Positions 1 to 8,673 of a DNA stretch of 64,000 nt are shown here, one piece after another. The DNA comes from Desulfomarina profundi (GTDB lineage Bacteria; Desulfobacterota; Desulfobulbia; Desulfobulbales; Desulfocapsaceae), in NCBI RefSeq assembly GCF_019703855.1, contig NZ_AP024086.1, positions 186,001-250,000 on the forward strand, in the 5' to 3' direction. Made by a program: the position numbers and the translations under genes. How positions within the stretch are numbered: position 1 is the first letter of the stretch; every line of letters starts with the position of its first letter. Below the pieces are notes generated by a model. The model had not been told where the DNA came from and did not search any database. It saw nothing but the letters and a program-made list of their open reading frames with translations.

Positions 1-1202
1 AGGAAAAAGATCACTGCGGTATCTGTAGTTCTCAAATGCACCGGGTTTTCGAACCAGCCAGTCAATTATATGGCGGTACTGGATATAATGTTTGCTACCG
101 CCTCGTATTCTGGGGATATTCTCAATATGTTTCTGACCGTACCAGATCTCCAGATACTCTGCATACAGCCGCACTGTGACTGTTTCTTTGATAAGTCGAC
201 TATTCACCGAGTAAACCTTGTGCTTTACTCTGATCGTACTGCTGGGACCAACTCGAACTTCAAAACGAGTACATGTGTCGAGCTTACCCGAAGGCAGTGG
301 ACGCAACATCGACTGTTCTTCTTGAAAGCGCTCCTGGCGGTTGCAGTTGAGTTGTGCAAACAGCTTCTGTAGAAATAACTCATATTCCTTGCGTGTAGTA
401 AAATCCCGGTTACCTCGCAGCATCAGGGCCTGATCTACGGCTTTCTTGAAACGATGATGGCGCTGCTCAATGTCACCATTTTCGTGGGGCTTGACGAATT
501 GATTTTACGGCCTTGCAATTTGTAATGGGCCAAAAGCCCCTGGTAGCCACGGGTAAACTCTTCCGGGTTATCCGGTTTATTCACCGCAGCTGACAACCTG
601 TCTGTTTGATGTTGTTCTGGAACTCCGCCAAGTTTCCATAGACTCTTCTGTAATCCTTCGCTCAGGCTTTCGAAACTCTCGGAAAAACAGATCGTTCCTG
701 TCTCCCAGTTCGAATATGTCAGCACAAAATGGTAGATCAGGTGATCAAAAGGCTGACCACCAATACTGATCTGTAATTGGGACATATCTGTAAAATCAGA
801 CTGACTCAACCGTGCAGGCACATGCACCTGGGGAAAATAAACTTCACGTCCTGGACCTTCTGTACAACGCCAGGTTTTTACTCGACGTTGAAACGTGCGG
901 AGCTGGCCATCTCCAAAAGAACCGGGATAAATCCTTTGAAAATGGGTAAAAAGAGTTTTGGCTTCCAAACCTTCATTAGTTTCCAGAAATTGTAAAACCT
1001 CTGGCCATATACCTTCAAAAGGATCTTTACGAGTTCGCCACTCCCTCACTCGCTCCGCACTGATCTCACTTGGCAATTTGCCATTATCTCTATACTTGCG
1101 ACCGGTTTTCTCATCCATGCCGGCTCTAGCCGCTGCTACTTCCAACGTCTTCCCTTGACTTAAGTATTTCTTCAATTTCCTCACCTGAATATCTGTGACC
1201 AT
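1..1202 (-). pseudogene. istA: IstA transposase of an IS21-family element, frameshifted and cut by the window edge
   Basis: IstA is the DDE transposase of IS21 elements and works with the AAA+ helper IstB. The frame opens at 1202 with a helix-turn-helix N-terminus (KLKKYLSQGKTLEVAAARAG) followed by the integrase-core region containing QSDFTDMSQL. It shifts near position 495: adding one base restores a frame that stays open to position 1 and includes the family-typical VRKPGAFENYRYR stretch near the C-terminus. The missing base is a G/C on the coding strand, like the other frameshifts in this window, so this is either true decay or a base-calling error. The preceding frame ends about 20 residues after the shift in unrelated sequence. 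Confidence 0.85.
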
Positions 1203-1297
1203 CCATATTCCTCCTTTGAGAAATATGAATAATCAGATCACAATTTTCCGGGAAATTTAATTGTCGTCAAAAGGAATTATAATTGTCGCTGGTCACA
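1..1297 (-). mobile_element. IS21-family insertion sequence, right part only
   Basis: The element is cut by the window start; only the istA end is visible and istB would lie to the left. The outer end is placed at about 1297 on two observations. The host reading frame at 1298-1368 is broken exactly there. The end also carries repeated short blocks read inward on the minus strand (GCGACAATTATAATT, then GACGACAATTAAATT, then GGAAAATTGTGA), as expected of the multiple terminal repeats of IS21-type elements. The far end and the target duplication cannot be seen. Confidence 0.75.
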
Positions 1298-1368
1298 GCG
1301 AGAGTGTTTGGTTTTACCCTCAAAATATCAGCTGCCTCCTTACGAGTGTATAAGCGATCCTTATGCAT
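1298..1368 (-). pseudogene. AlpA/excisionase-like helix-turn-helix gene, 5' fragment cut by the IS21 insertion
   Basis: Reading from the ATG at 1366-1368 on the minus strand gives MHKDRLYTRKEAADILRVKP followed by NTLA. This is the first helix-turn-helix of small MerR/AlpA-type excisionase or activator proteins of integrative elements. The frame then runs straight into IS21 terminal sequence and stops about ten codons later, so the DNA-recognition half is lost. Its position after the integrase and a hypothetical gene, all on the minus strand, fits a P4-type island control gene. Too short for automatic calling. The remainder of the gene may lie left of the IS outside the window. Confidence 0.65.
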
Positions 1369-1565
1369 TTGGTTAGGTGAAAGGTGCGAAACTTGTGCTC
1401 TTGTGTATTGTAGTGTTTTTTCCTTTCCATTCATTTTTTTTTACCTCCATCGTAAATACTAGTACAGAAAGCCCAGGCTGCGCTGTCCGAAGCCTTCTGT
1501 GATGATATTTTTGTGCACATTTATGAAGGCAAGTGTAGTCTGTTAATTCTGAAAAAATGGTCGTT

Positions 1566-1603
1566 TGCCAAAAAGAATTGGCAATGCCAAAAAAAATTGG
1601 TAA
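1566..1603. repeat. Two tandem 19-bp iteron-like repeats
   Basis: Two adjacent copies of TGCCAAAAARAATTGGYAA lie at 1566-1584 and 1585-1603, followed by a partial third TGCCA. The unit is itself nearly palindromic (TTGCCAA...TTGGCAA). They lie between the hypothetical gene that ends at 1658 and the start of the broken excisionase at 1368, so upstream of the latter. They could be operator or excisionase binding sites; the function is inference. Confidence 0.55.
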
Positions 1604-1657
1604 TGCCATTATTTTGCGGAGAGATGAGGAGGGGAAAACAGTAAGAAAGTATGGGGG

Positions 1658-2386
1658 CTAGACCTTGTTCTCTTGGATAGCTGTCCAGGCTTTTTTTATT
1701 ATATCACGAATTGTTCTTTCCCCAATGCCGTTAATATTGAAGTCTTTGACTTTTAGTTTTGAATGTATTGTTTCTGTTATCTGTGAGGCATTAGGGCCAC
1801 TAGGTAGATTGTAATGTTCTGCATCATAATTTATTGCTATCAGGGCTCCTATGATTTTGAGGTATTTTTTCCTTTCGGACTCCGTAAATTCCTCGTCATT
1901 AATGTTAGATGAGTCTAGTTTCGGAATGCCAGCCGTTTTGTCAGTTACATCAACCGTAATAGTCTCTTCAAGAGTATTTGTTTGCGCTGATAAAAAGTTT
2001 TTTAAATCATCCTTATGGACCCATAACCTACTGTTATTAATATCTATGCTCCCAAGTTCAGCTATTTCTTCATGGGTGAATTGTTCCAAATACTCCTGTT
2101 CATAATTAAAAAAACAAGTGCTTGCATCTTTGTTAGTGAGATATTGGCAATTTTCGCAAGGAGATTTTGGTCTGATTATAGGTAGGTCGTAGTATATTTC
2201 TAAAGGTCTCCACTCTTCCTCATATTGACACTTCTGATTTCTTTGCAGCCTTCGTGCCTTACCCCACTGTATTTGAATGTTTAAACTATCTTGTCTGCAG
2301 TACTCAAATAAATCTCTTGTTGAGAGATTTGCTTTTTTAGCAACTTCTTCAATTTGATAATATTCGAACACGGGCTTATCCATCAT
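1658..2386 (-). CDS. Hypothetical island protein, 242 residues
   Basis: I do not recognise a named family. The N-terminus (YYQIEEVAKKANLSTRDLFEY) looks like a MerR-type helix-turn-helix. A CENCQYLTNKDASTCFF segment near residue 80 has three cysteines but no clear metal site. The C-terminal 75 residues (from SERKKYLKIIGALIAI, ending GERTIRDIIKKAWTAI) look like a second helical DNA-binding domain; similar C-termini occur in proteins next to integrases of small islands. The start at 2386 overlaps the stop of the integrase gene by 4 bases, so the two are probably translationally coupled. Role in island maintenance or regulation is inference. Confidence 0.7.
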   Translation of the reverse strand: MMDKPVFEYYQIEEVAKKANLSTRDLFEYCRQDSLNIQIQWGKARRLQRNQKCQYEEEWRPLEIYYDLPIIRPKSPCENCQYLTNKDASTCFFNYEQEYLEQFTHEEIAELGSIDINNSRLWVHKDDLKNFLSAQTNTLEETITVDVTDKTAGIPKLDSSNINDEEFTESERKKYLKIIGALIAINYDAEHYNLPSGPNASQITETIHSKLKVKDFNINGIGERTIRDIIKKAWTAIQENKV

Positions 2387-3609
2387 TTTTCCTTTATATT
2401 AACTACTTTTTCACGCAACTCTCTGGATGCTTCCATCATCTCCACTGCTGCCTCCATGCTTGAACGAACAGGATCAAGGTTTAGCCTTGCATAAACTGCT
2501 GTTGCTGACTGGCTTTTATGGCCAAGGGTCTTACCCACTACTGTTGAAGAAGCGCCTGTCATGGTTTGGTAGCTACCCATTGTTCGACGGAGATCATGTA
2601 TACGAACATCCGAGAGATTAGCCCTTTTAAGGAGCGATTTCCAGGCCCTTTTTGGTTCTTCAATATGGCCGCTCTTACTTCGAGAGCTATCAAAAACAAA
2701 AACAGAGCTTGTTTTAGCTTTCCTAGTCTTAAGTATCTGTATCGCAGGTGCGACCAGAGGCACTATCATAACTTCGGCATTTTTACTTTGAGATGCCGGT
2801 ATTCTCCATAGGTGCTGATCAAAGTCAATATCCACCCATTTCATCTGCATAACGTTGTTTCTGCGTGCTCCGGTGTAGATTGACAGTAGGAGGTAATCAC
2901 GAAGGGTGGGCGGTGTTTCAGGTTTTGCGAGGCCATCAAAAAATCGCTGTAACTCGGAAGGTTGTAAGAATCTGTCTCTACTCTGCTCCCTGAATTTTTT
3001 TACACTTTTACAGGGATTAGGCCTTTCTGGGGCCATTTGGCTAAAAATAGTTGAGAGCAAAGCAAGAGCGCGGTTGGCGGTTGTACCTGTTATTGTGCCT
3101 GTTCCTCGTTGTTTAGGAAGTTTTGTAATATCAGAGTGCCATTTTCTGATCTTGTTAGGTGAAAACCACGAGATAGGTTTGCTGCCTAATGGTTTGTCTA
3201 TGTAGAGTGTATAGCGCCTTTTGTCTTCATCCCATGACTTCTTGTGAGGTTTTGCGTACACGTCAAGCCAGCGGGAAAAGATAACAGCGAGGGTGTCTTC
3301 ATTTTTTATGGCTTTCGCAGCTTCTATGACATCAACACCTTTGTTGACTTCTGTTAGTAAATTGGCTGCCAATTGTCTGGCATGATTAATAGCTACTGAT
3401 GGGTATTTACCTATGGACTTCGTAACAGATTTTCCTCTGGCTCTATCCCATGCTTGAAACTGGAAGGATTTTGTACCAGCAGGTGTGATGCAGAGAGATA
3501 GCGCAGGTTGACCAGCATCATAGAAATATAGACGCTTGGTGCTACCATCATGGTTGAGCTTGCGGAGTTTGGTATCAGTGAAGTTAATTTTATTCTTTAT
3601 CATTGGCAT
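2383..3609 (-). CDS. int: P4-type tyrosine integrase, 408 residues
   Basis: Site-specific tyrosine recombinase of the phage P4/prophage CP4-57 type, which integrates elements into tRNA genes. The N-terminal arm-binding domain (DUF4102-like, about residues 10-95, with LSLCITPAGTKSFQFQ) precedes a core-binding domain and the catalytic domain. Catalytic residues are visible: the Arg of YTGARRNNVMQMKW, the HDLRRT box, LGHKSQ, and the nucleophile Tyr of ATAVYARL. Length is normal for the family, so the enzyme looks intact. It begins about 150 bp from the tRNA-Arg fragment at 3766-3815 and reads away from it, which marks that fragment as the attachment site. Confidence 0.95.
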   Translation of the reverse strand: MPMIKNKINFTDTKLRKLNHDGSTKRLYFYDAGQPALSLCITPAGTKSFQFQAWDRARGKSVTKSIGKYPSVAINHARQLAANLLTEVNKGVDVIEAAKAIKNEDTLAVIFSRWLDVYAKPHKKSWDEDKRRYTLYIDKPLGSKPISWFSPNKIRKWHSDITKLPKQRGTGTITGTTANRALALLSTIFSQMAPERPNPCKSVKKFREQSRDRFLQPSELQRFFDGLAKPETPPTLRDYLLLSIYTGARRNNVMQMKWVDIDFDQHLWRIPASQSKNAEVMIVPLVAPAIQILKTRKAKTSSVFVFDSSRSKSGHIEEPKRAWKSLLKRANLSDVRIHDLRRTMGSYQTMTGASSTVVGKTLGHKSQSATAVYARLNLDPVRSSMEAAVEMMEASRELREKVVNIKEK

Positions 3610-3765
3610 GCCCTCATGTAGATAGTAAACGGTCAGATGCCGGTCAGATGAAATGTATCAAAATCTATCAATGTCCATGAGGTCATTGTACCATATAACC
3701 ACCTTTAAAAGCACGTAAAATCAATGCGTATAAATCTATATATACTTTTATCAATAATTTAGCCC

Positions 3766-3815
<50 letters not shown>

Positions 3816-3823
3816 GTAATAAA

Positions 3824-3859
3824 AAATGGGGTCGCATATCAAAATATGCGGCCCCATTT
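3824..3859 (+). terminator. Rho-independent terminator after the tRNA-Arg fragment
   Basis: Sixteen-base stem (AAATGGGGTCGCATAT with ATATGCGGCCCCATTT, one G-T pair) around a 4-base loop, with A-runs before and T-rich sequence after it. It lies 9 bases past the CCA and was probably the terminator of the original tRNA transcript; it could work on both strands. Confidence 0.8.
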
Positions 3860-3882
3860 GTGTTTATTGCTGATTAAATCCT

Positions 3883-4044
3883 GATGGACTCGTAAAAACT
3901 CCGATCTACTGCGTTGTGGGGTGATCGTGTAATGCTCGACGTACCATATGTACGCCTGCGCTTACACGACACCGCCACACCTTGTATATCGAAGTTTTTC
4001 CAGAGTCCATCTGGGAACGTTGAACGACTTTTTACGGGATCATC
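3883..4044. repeat. Palindromic repeat family A, copy 1 (162 bp)
   Basis: Nearly identical over 162 bp to 40379-40540. Ends are imperfect inverted repeats sharing CTCGTAAAAA. Inside are a second inverted pair (GGACTC...AAAAACT against AGTTTTTCCAGAGTCC) and a central palindrome around TACCATATGTA with arms TCGTGTAA/TTACACGA. Flanks show a short duplication (AATCCT on both sides). No coding capacity; the apparent reading frames across it are shared by both copies and come from the repeat. A non-autonomous transposon-like element is the best reading. Confidence 0.8.
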
Positions 4045-4053
4045 AATCCTGGT

Positions 4054-4901
4054 TTACACATTTTTCCCGGCGCGAATTCGACGGTTGGCAAGTACGGCAA
4101 GACCTGCCCCGAAGAGAAGGAGTGTGGCCGGTTCGGGTACCTGTTTTGCCTGAAAATTATCTAACGCCCACAGGGCCTCCTCATTATTGTTCGAGAAGGC
4201 TCCATAATGGAGCAGTTGGTTGTTTTCCCAGGTTCCTGTGCTTCCGTTAATATTGCTGATTGTGTCGGTACCGCTGAAGAGATAGAGGCCGATGCTTGTA
4301 TAGTCCGCAAGTACATCAGAAAAACTCTGGTTATTGGCATCATAATTCGGCCAGCGGAGAAAATTATCTTCCTTTAATAATACGGAGTGGGTTTCCCAGC
4401 CCTGGAGAAGATTGATATTAATACTTGAGGACCGTTTTGAGACAAACATATTGTATTCGTCAAATCCGTCATTGTCAGTATCGCCAATATTATTTGCTAT
4501 GACCCATCGGGCATACACATTTCCATCATCCCCATAGGAACCATTCGCCAGTGTCTTCCAATTGTTGGTGCTGAAGATATCTGTCTGCAGCCGCATTCCA
4601 GTAAGGTCGCCCAATGTGTTGTCGCTTATGTTTCCCATCCAGTATGCACGCTGGTCGGTTCCATTAGCTTTCTGGTAGATGTTGCCTGCGGGATTACCGC
4701 TGGTTGCCCGCCAGTCGGCCGCACTCGATGGGAAAAGCGTATCATAACCAGGGCCCCGGCTGGTCGTCCCACGTAGGACTGTTGCCATCCTTCAGAACCG
4801 GTGTCAAATGTATAGGGTAGAGCAAAGACAGAAAGCACTGTTCCCGGTAACAGTAGTGCAGTTACGACGATAATTATTTTTATTTTCTTTTGTATTAACA
4901 T
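4054..4901 (-). pseudogene. PEP-CTERM-anchored exported protein, one frameshift
   Basis: Secreted protein with an N-terminal signal peptide (MLIQKKIKIIIVVTALLLPG, start at 4901, AAGGACG 8 bases upstream) and a C-terminal exosortase sorting signal: VPEPATLLLFGAGLAVLANR followed by a basic tail. PEP-CTERM proteins are cleaved and anchored by exosortase, usually in biofilm/exopolysaccharide producers. The frame breaks near 4768-4770 after GWQQSYVG; one added G gives GTTSRGPGYD and a continuous 282-residue protein. The mature part is Asn/Asp/Ser-rich with no recognised enzyme domain. The stop lies 10 bp from repeat A copy 1. Probably intact in the organism if the missing base is a base-calling error. 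Confidence 0.8.
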
Positions 4902-5024
4902 GTGTTCGTCCTTGTAATTTGAATAACTGAAATACTATTCAGCCTGTTAATGTTTGCCATTGGCATGCAAAAAATATACCTGTAAGAACCGGTGTAGAGT
5001 GTTATGGCAAAATTCTGTTTCTTT

Positions 5025-5248
5025 AGCCCGCATTTTTCATGAACATTGTGTCAATTTTGAGAATATCTGTAGAATACAAACAATGAGCCAACTCTCAATG
5101 ATTGAACAAAATTTACACAATGTTCACCCAAGGTCAGTCCAGGCTACGCCATTTGCTGCAGTATTTCGGCAGTAAATAGAGGTCACTATAATTTACTGCC
5201 GAGAATTTTTAAGCTGACGCCACCTGAACTGATAAGAAATGCAGGTTA
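5025..5248. repeat. Palindromic repeat family B, copy 1 (224 bp), in a gene-free stretch
   Basis: Matches 41082-41306 along its length. Nested inverted repeats: outer AGCCCGCATTTTTCAT with a matching ATGCAGGTTA end, then GAACATTGTGTCAATTTT against AAATTTACACAATGTTCAC, and an inner 11-bp pair CGGCAGTAAAT/ATTTACTGCCG. It has no coding capacity of its own; the 73-codon frame across it is not supported. The rest of the stretch 4902-5466 holds the PEP-CTERM leader on the left and AT-rich sequence (5249-5466) in which I see no gene or clear signal. Confidence 0.75.
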
Positions 5249-5466
5249 GAGTTTTTCTGGCTCGGGAGAAAGATAAAAAAGCATTACAAATTATAATTAA
5301 TCGATATTCCGGAAAAAAGAAAAACTGTTTCCTGTTTTAAGGAAATTATTTATTGGGAGCTCTGAAAAAATTTACGGCAACTGTCAGGTAGGAAGATGGT
5401 TATGGGTAAAGGCAGGGCTGGGTAGTTTTCAGTTGATTTTTTCATCGTTTTGCGTGTTCTTCCTAT

Positions 5467-5643
5467 TTAACCGTCAATTTGCGGGGTGTTGTATTTGGTT
5501 ATTTCAATTAAGGTTTCTAAACGCACAACTCTTTTGTCAACATCGACTACATGGGATTGCAGTTTATCTATGTCTTGATTTAAGCGTTTGGTTTCATCGG
5601 TGAGTTTTAATACATCAATTAACAACTCTTTCCAGCCTGCCAT
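5467..5643 (-). CDS. 58-residue coiled-coil protein coupled to a ribbon-helix-helix gene
   Basis: Too short for most callers. ATG at 5641-5643 shares its A with the TAA of the upstream gene (TAATG), so translation is almost certainly coupled. The product is highly charged with a heptad-like pattern (KLTDETKRLNQDIDKLQSHV, then VDKRVVRLETLIEI), predicting one helix that could form a coiled coil; no signal peptide or cysteines. No function recognised. A partner or dosage-matched subunit for the DNA-binding protein is the obvious reading, by inference from coupling alone. Confidence 0.65.
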   Translation of the reverse strand: MAGWKELLIDVLKLTDETKRLNQDIDKLQSHVVDVDKRVVRLETLIEITKYNTPQIDG

Positions 5644-5912
5644 TATTTCTCTCCCAGTAATGCTAATGTGTTATGTAAGCGTTCACGTGTTTTTACGGTG
5701 TCCGCTATTGCTTCTTTAACTCTTGTGGATACCAGATCAAATAATTCTGATTCATTAAGATCTGCTGGAACATCAGGGTCAAAGGCATCTATGGCCATGC
5801 GTACAATTTCGGCAGCTGAAGTATTTTGTTTTTCAGCCAGATCTTTGAGTTTGTTAATTTGGCGTGGGGCAATAAGATATTGTTTTCGAACTAAGTTTTC
5901 TGTGATTTGCAT
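5643..5912 (-). CDS. Ribbon-helix-helix (CopG/Arc-like) DNA-binding protein, 89 residues
   Basis: The N-terminal half (KQYLIAPRQINKLKDLAEKQ, then NTSAAEIVRMAIDAF) has the beta-strand plus two-helix pattern of Arc/CopG/MetJ-type repressors, which bind palindromic operators as dimers. The C-terminal half (VSTRVKEAIADTVKTRERLH) is helical. First gene of a two-gene unit with the 58-residue protein. An 8-bp inverted repeat 45 bp upstream (5957-5980) is a good autoregulatory operator. Could be the antitoxin/regulator part of a small module, but the partner does not resemble a known toxin. Confidence 0.75.
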   Translation of the reverse strand: MQITENLVRKQYLIAPRQINKLKDLAEKQNTSAAEIVRMAIDAFDPDVPADLNESELFDLVSTRVKEAIADTVKTRERLHNTLALLGEK

Positions 5913-5956
5913 ATATTTATCCCATAAGTTTTGATTTATTCCTGTCTTTTAAATTA

Positions 5957-5980
5957 GTATATGCATACACAAGCATATAC
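5957..5980. promoter_or_regulatory. Candidate operator of the ribbon-helix-helix gene
   Basis: Perfect inverted repeat GTATATGC-8-GCATATAC, 45 bp upstream of the start at 5912 and within the expected promoter. Ribbon-helix-helix repressors commonly bind such sites in their own promoters; that link is inference. Confidence 0.5.
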
Positions 5981-6272
5981 ACAAGTTATTTCTGTTGTTT
6001 CCCCTGTTATTTGTAAATATCTCACTTATGGACAGACTCTATATGACAAGGAAATTATCACTGACCGGTTTAATTCCTTTTCCAGACCATTCAACATCAG
6101 GGAGGCATGCCCGGCAGAGTCGATAATACCTTATGGAGTCAGTATCATGATTGATTAAGGTGATCATATTTCAATAACATCCTGATTCACAATAAAGAGA
6201 TTTCTTCTCATTTTCTGAAGTGCAGGATTGAGGATTCATATTAACAGCATTAATCAGGCAGGAAATTAATTT
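5981..6272. other. Intergenic stretch without a gene
   Basis: No convincing reading frame between the operator and the ZIP transporter stop. Two repeat relics are possible: CTTATGGACAGACTC (about 6026) resembles an end of repeat D, and GAAGTGCAGGATT (about 6220) resembles an end of repeat C. No terminator hairpin is evident. Confidence 0.4.
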
Positions 6273-7088
6273 TCAACCCAGGGCAACATCCAGAATCATC
6301 ATAGTGGCAAATCCGGTCATTGTTGCCATGGTCACAATATCGATATTAGCGTAATTTCTCTGGGATTCGGGGATAAGTTCTTCCACAACAACAAAAATCA
6401 TTGCTCCGGCGGCAAAGCAGAGGGCATAGGGGAGGATATTCTGCATTTTCATGACAAAGAGGGCACCAATGACTCCGGCGACGGGTTCCACAATACCGGA
6501 AGCCTGGCCCAGCATGAAACTTTTTGTTTTGCTCATTCCCTCTCTTCTCAGGGGCAGAGCCACTGCAGTTCCTTCCGGAAAATTCTGGATACCGATCCCG
6601 ATGGCAAGGGCAATGGCGCCACCCAGTGTTGCGGAAGGGAGTCCAGCGGCGACAGCTCCAAAGGCCACACCGACAGCCAGTCCTTCCGGAATATTGTGCA
6701 GGGTGATGGCCAGCACCAGCAGTGTACTTCGCTGCCATGATGTTTTAATGCCTTCAGTTTTGTCTGTACTGAGTCCGGGGTGAAGATGGGGGAGAAATTT
6801 GTCGGTCAACCGCATGAAAATACCTCCGCCCATAAAACCGATGGTGGCTGTCAGCCAGGGTGTATGGCCCAGCTCTTCCGCCATCTCGATACCGGGAGCA
6901 AGCAGGGACCAGAAGCTTGCGGCAATCATGACCCCAGCTGCAAAACCGAGCATCGAATCCATCAGCTTGGCATTAACCGTTCTGGTCAGGAAAACCAGGG
7001 CCGCACCAGCGGCGGTCACACCCCAGGTGAAAAGTGTTGCAAGCAGAGCTTGGACAACAGGGTTGAACTGCAGCATGTATTCCGACAT
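6273..7088 (-). CDS. ZIP-family divalent metal transporter, 271 residues
   Basis: Inner-membrane importer or exchanger for Zn2+/Fe2+/Mn2+ of the ZupT/GufA branch. About eight membrane segments; the paired metal-site helices carry LHNIPEGLAVG and, in the next helix, IQNFPEGTAVALPLRREG, the signature of this branch. A loop with HLHPG may bind metal in the cytoplasm. Start chosen at MSEYML because GGAGG lies 9 bases upstream; the frame can be extended 7 codons. No neighbouring metal regulator identifies the substrate. Confidence 0.9.
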   Translation of the reverse strand: MSEYMLQFNPVVQALLATLFTWGVTAAGAALVFLTRTVNAKLMDSMLGFAAGVMIAASFWSLLAPGIEMAEELGHTPWLTATIGFMGGGIFMRLTDKFLPHLHPGLSTDKTEGIKTSWQRSTLLVLAITLHNIPEGLAVGVAFGAVAAGLPSATLGGAIALAIGIGIQNFPEGTAVALPLRREGMSKTKSFMLGQASGIVEPVAGVIGALFVMKMQNILPYALCFAAGAMIFVVVEELIPESQRNYANIDIVTMATMTGFATMMILDVALG

Positions 7089-7190
7089 TTTTATAGGCCT
7101 CCATGTCAATAATTGGATATCACATGCTGTTTATCATACCAGATGCCTCCTTCAGTATTCAAACCGTATGAGCGGGTATGAACACTTTTT

Positions 7191-7376
7191 TCAGTTCAAA
7201 CCGATTTTCTCCCAATACCCTTCTATTTCCAGCTTTTTTTTTAAAAAAAAGAGCAATTCATTCCGGTTGCTTTTGCCGGAATGGGTTTTTCTGTATTCTG
7301 ACAATATTGCTTTTTTTTGCCGGGATTCATAAAGATTCCATTCTACAAGAAGGTCCTGCTGCTGGTCCGGTGTCAT
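7191..7376 (-). CDS. Possible small protein, 61 residues
   Basis: A soluble, highly charged frame (MTPDQQQDLLVEWNLYESRQ, then KKAILSEYRKTHSGKSNRNE) with AGGTGA 7 bases before the ATG. No family recognised; there is no second copy to support it. A + strand frame of similar length overlaps it but has a hydrophobic/low-complexity composition and looks spurious. Confidence 0.4.
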   Translation of the reverse strand: MTPDQQQDLLVEWNLYESRQKKAILSEYRKTHSGKSNRNELLFFLKKKLEIEGYWEKIGLN

Positions 7377-7484
7377 AAAGTATCACCTGATGAATTAAGG
7401 CACTCTTAAGTTGTGTTGTGACGACTGATTATTTGAGAGCAATTTTTTTCATAATAACCGGAAGATCTTACAAATTTCCTACAA

Positions 7485-8532
7485 ACTGGGTATCCGCTTG
7501 CCTCCAGTAACCACAACATGTAGTATATCCTCAATGAACATTTTGGAGGAGGATATTAATTGGAGCAAGAAGATTACCCGGAAGACTTTGAGCAATTTAT
7601 TGTCAGGTTTGCAACTGAGCAAGATTGTTACGACTATATTTCGAAAATTCGCTGGGCCAACGGTTTTACTTGCCCGCGTTGTTGTAGCAGCAACTACTGG
7701 CGGAAAACCAATAAACGCCCGCTGATGGTCTGCGCGAGCTGTGGACTTCAAACCTCGATCACCGCTGGAACTATTTTCCAGGGAACTCGCAAGCCCCTTC
7801 GACTCTGGTTCCACGTTATGTGGTGGATGATGTCGCAAAAGACGGGCGCCAGCGCAAAGAATTTGCAGCATACTATGGGATTCAAGCGATATGAGACAGC
7901 ATGGACTTGGCTGCATAAACTTCGACACGCCATGATTCGCCCTGGCCGTGATCGGCTTATAGGTGCTGTAGAGGTAGACGAAACATTTATAGGCGGTGCC
8001 GAGAATGATACTAAAGGCCGCGAAACAGAAACTAAAACCCTCGTTGCTATTGGAGTAGAGCTGGAGGAAAAGAAACTCGGTAGAATACGATTCAAGGTCA
8101 TACCCGATGCTTCGGCAGATAGTTTGATCCCGTTTATCAAGGAGAACATTACTCCGGGCAGTTGCGTAATCACCGATGGATGGCTTGGCTATGCGCCTTT
8201 GAGGAAAGAAAATTATCAGCATGTTGTTCACAATATATCTCAGAGTGATGAATCAGCTTCCACCTTGCTTCCTCATGTTCACTTGGTTGTCTCGTTGATA
8301 AAAAGGTGGCTTATGGGAACTCATCAAGGCGCTGTTTCCCAGAAGCATCTGTCTGAATACTTGGATGAGTATGCTTTCAGATTCAATCGTCGATTGTCTA
8401 CTCATAGAGGCAAGTTATTTTACAGGCTTATGCAACAAGCTGTCTCAACTGAGCCGACATTTCGGCAAGATATTGTTTCCTAAGCCCAATATACCATATG
8501 TTGTACCAACTGGACTAAAACGGATACCCAGT
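7485..8532 (+). mobile_element. IS1595-family insertion sequence, complete (1048 bp)
   Basis: Terminal inverted repeats begin ACTGGGTATCCG on the left and end CGGATACCCAGT on the right, with further similarity inward (CCAGT, CACAACAT/GTTGTACC). Both sides are flanked by the perfect 8-bp direct repeat TCCTACAA (7477-7484 and 8533-8540), the duplication size typical of IS1595. It encodes a single intact transposase. The intact duplication indicates a fairly recent insertion, into intergenic DNA. Confidence 0.95.
7560..8483 (+). CDS. IS1595-family transposase, 307 residues
   Basis: ISXO2-type DDE transposase. An N-terminal zinc ribbon (CPRCCSSNYWRK, later CASCGLQ) precedes the catalytic core with the conserved GAVEVDETFIGG segment (first Asp) and the later CVITDGWLGY (second Asp). 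Length is standard, no frameshift. GGAGGAG precedes the start region, and the TTG/ATG choice is uncertain by a few codons. It is the only gene in the element. Confidence 0.92.
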   Translation: MEQEDYPEDFEQFIVRFATEQDCYDYISKIRWANGFTCPRCCSSNYWRKTNKRPLMVCASCGLQTSITAGTIFQGTRKPLRLWFHVMWWMMSQKTGASAKNLQHTMGFKRYETAWTWLHKLRHAMIRPGRDRLIGAVEVDETFIGGAENDTKGRETETKTLVAIGVELEEKKLGRIRFKVIPDASADSLIPFIKENITPGSCVITDGWLGYAPLRKENYQHVVHNISQSDESASTLLPHVHLVVSLIKRWLMGTHQGAVSQKHLSEYLDEYAFRFNRRLSTHRGKLFYRLMQQAVSTEPTFRQDIVS

Positions 8533-8673
8533 TCCTACAAATTTCAAGAGTGGGAAATAATACAGGACAGTTTTTGAGGAACTTATAAGAAAAGTGTAAT
8601 TGACCTTGCATTATACAATCGTTACCATATGAATAACTGTGCCGCGCACTCCCTGATTCCTGTGGAGGAGATG

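Noticed and set aside
1566-1603. CRISPR-like repeats
   Set aside because: Only two directly adjacent 19-bp units without spacers; no cas genes anywhere in the window.
1373-1609. 78-codon minus-strand frame upstream of the excisionase fragment
   Set aside because: It crosses the iteron repeats and promoter region and lacks a ribosome-binding site or family match.
4954-5175. A 73-codon + strand frame across repeat B copy 1
   Set aside because: It lies over an inverted-repeat element, has no ribosome-binding site and no homologous frame in copy 2.
7479-8231. 250-codon frame on the minus strand inside the IS1595 element
   Set aside because: Antisense shadow of a transposase with full family motifs; it even crosses the element's terminal repeat.
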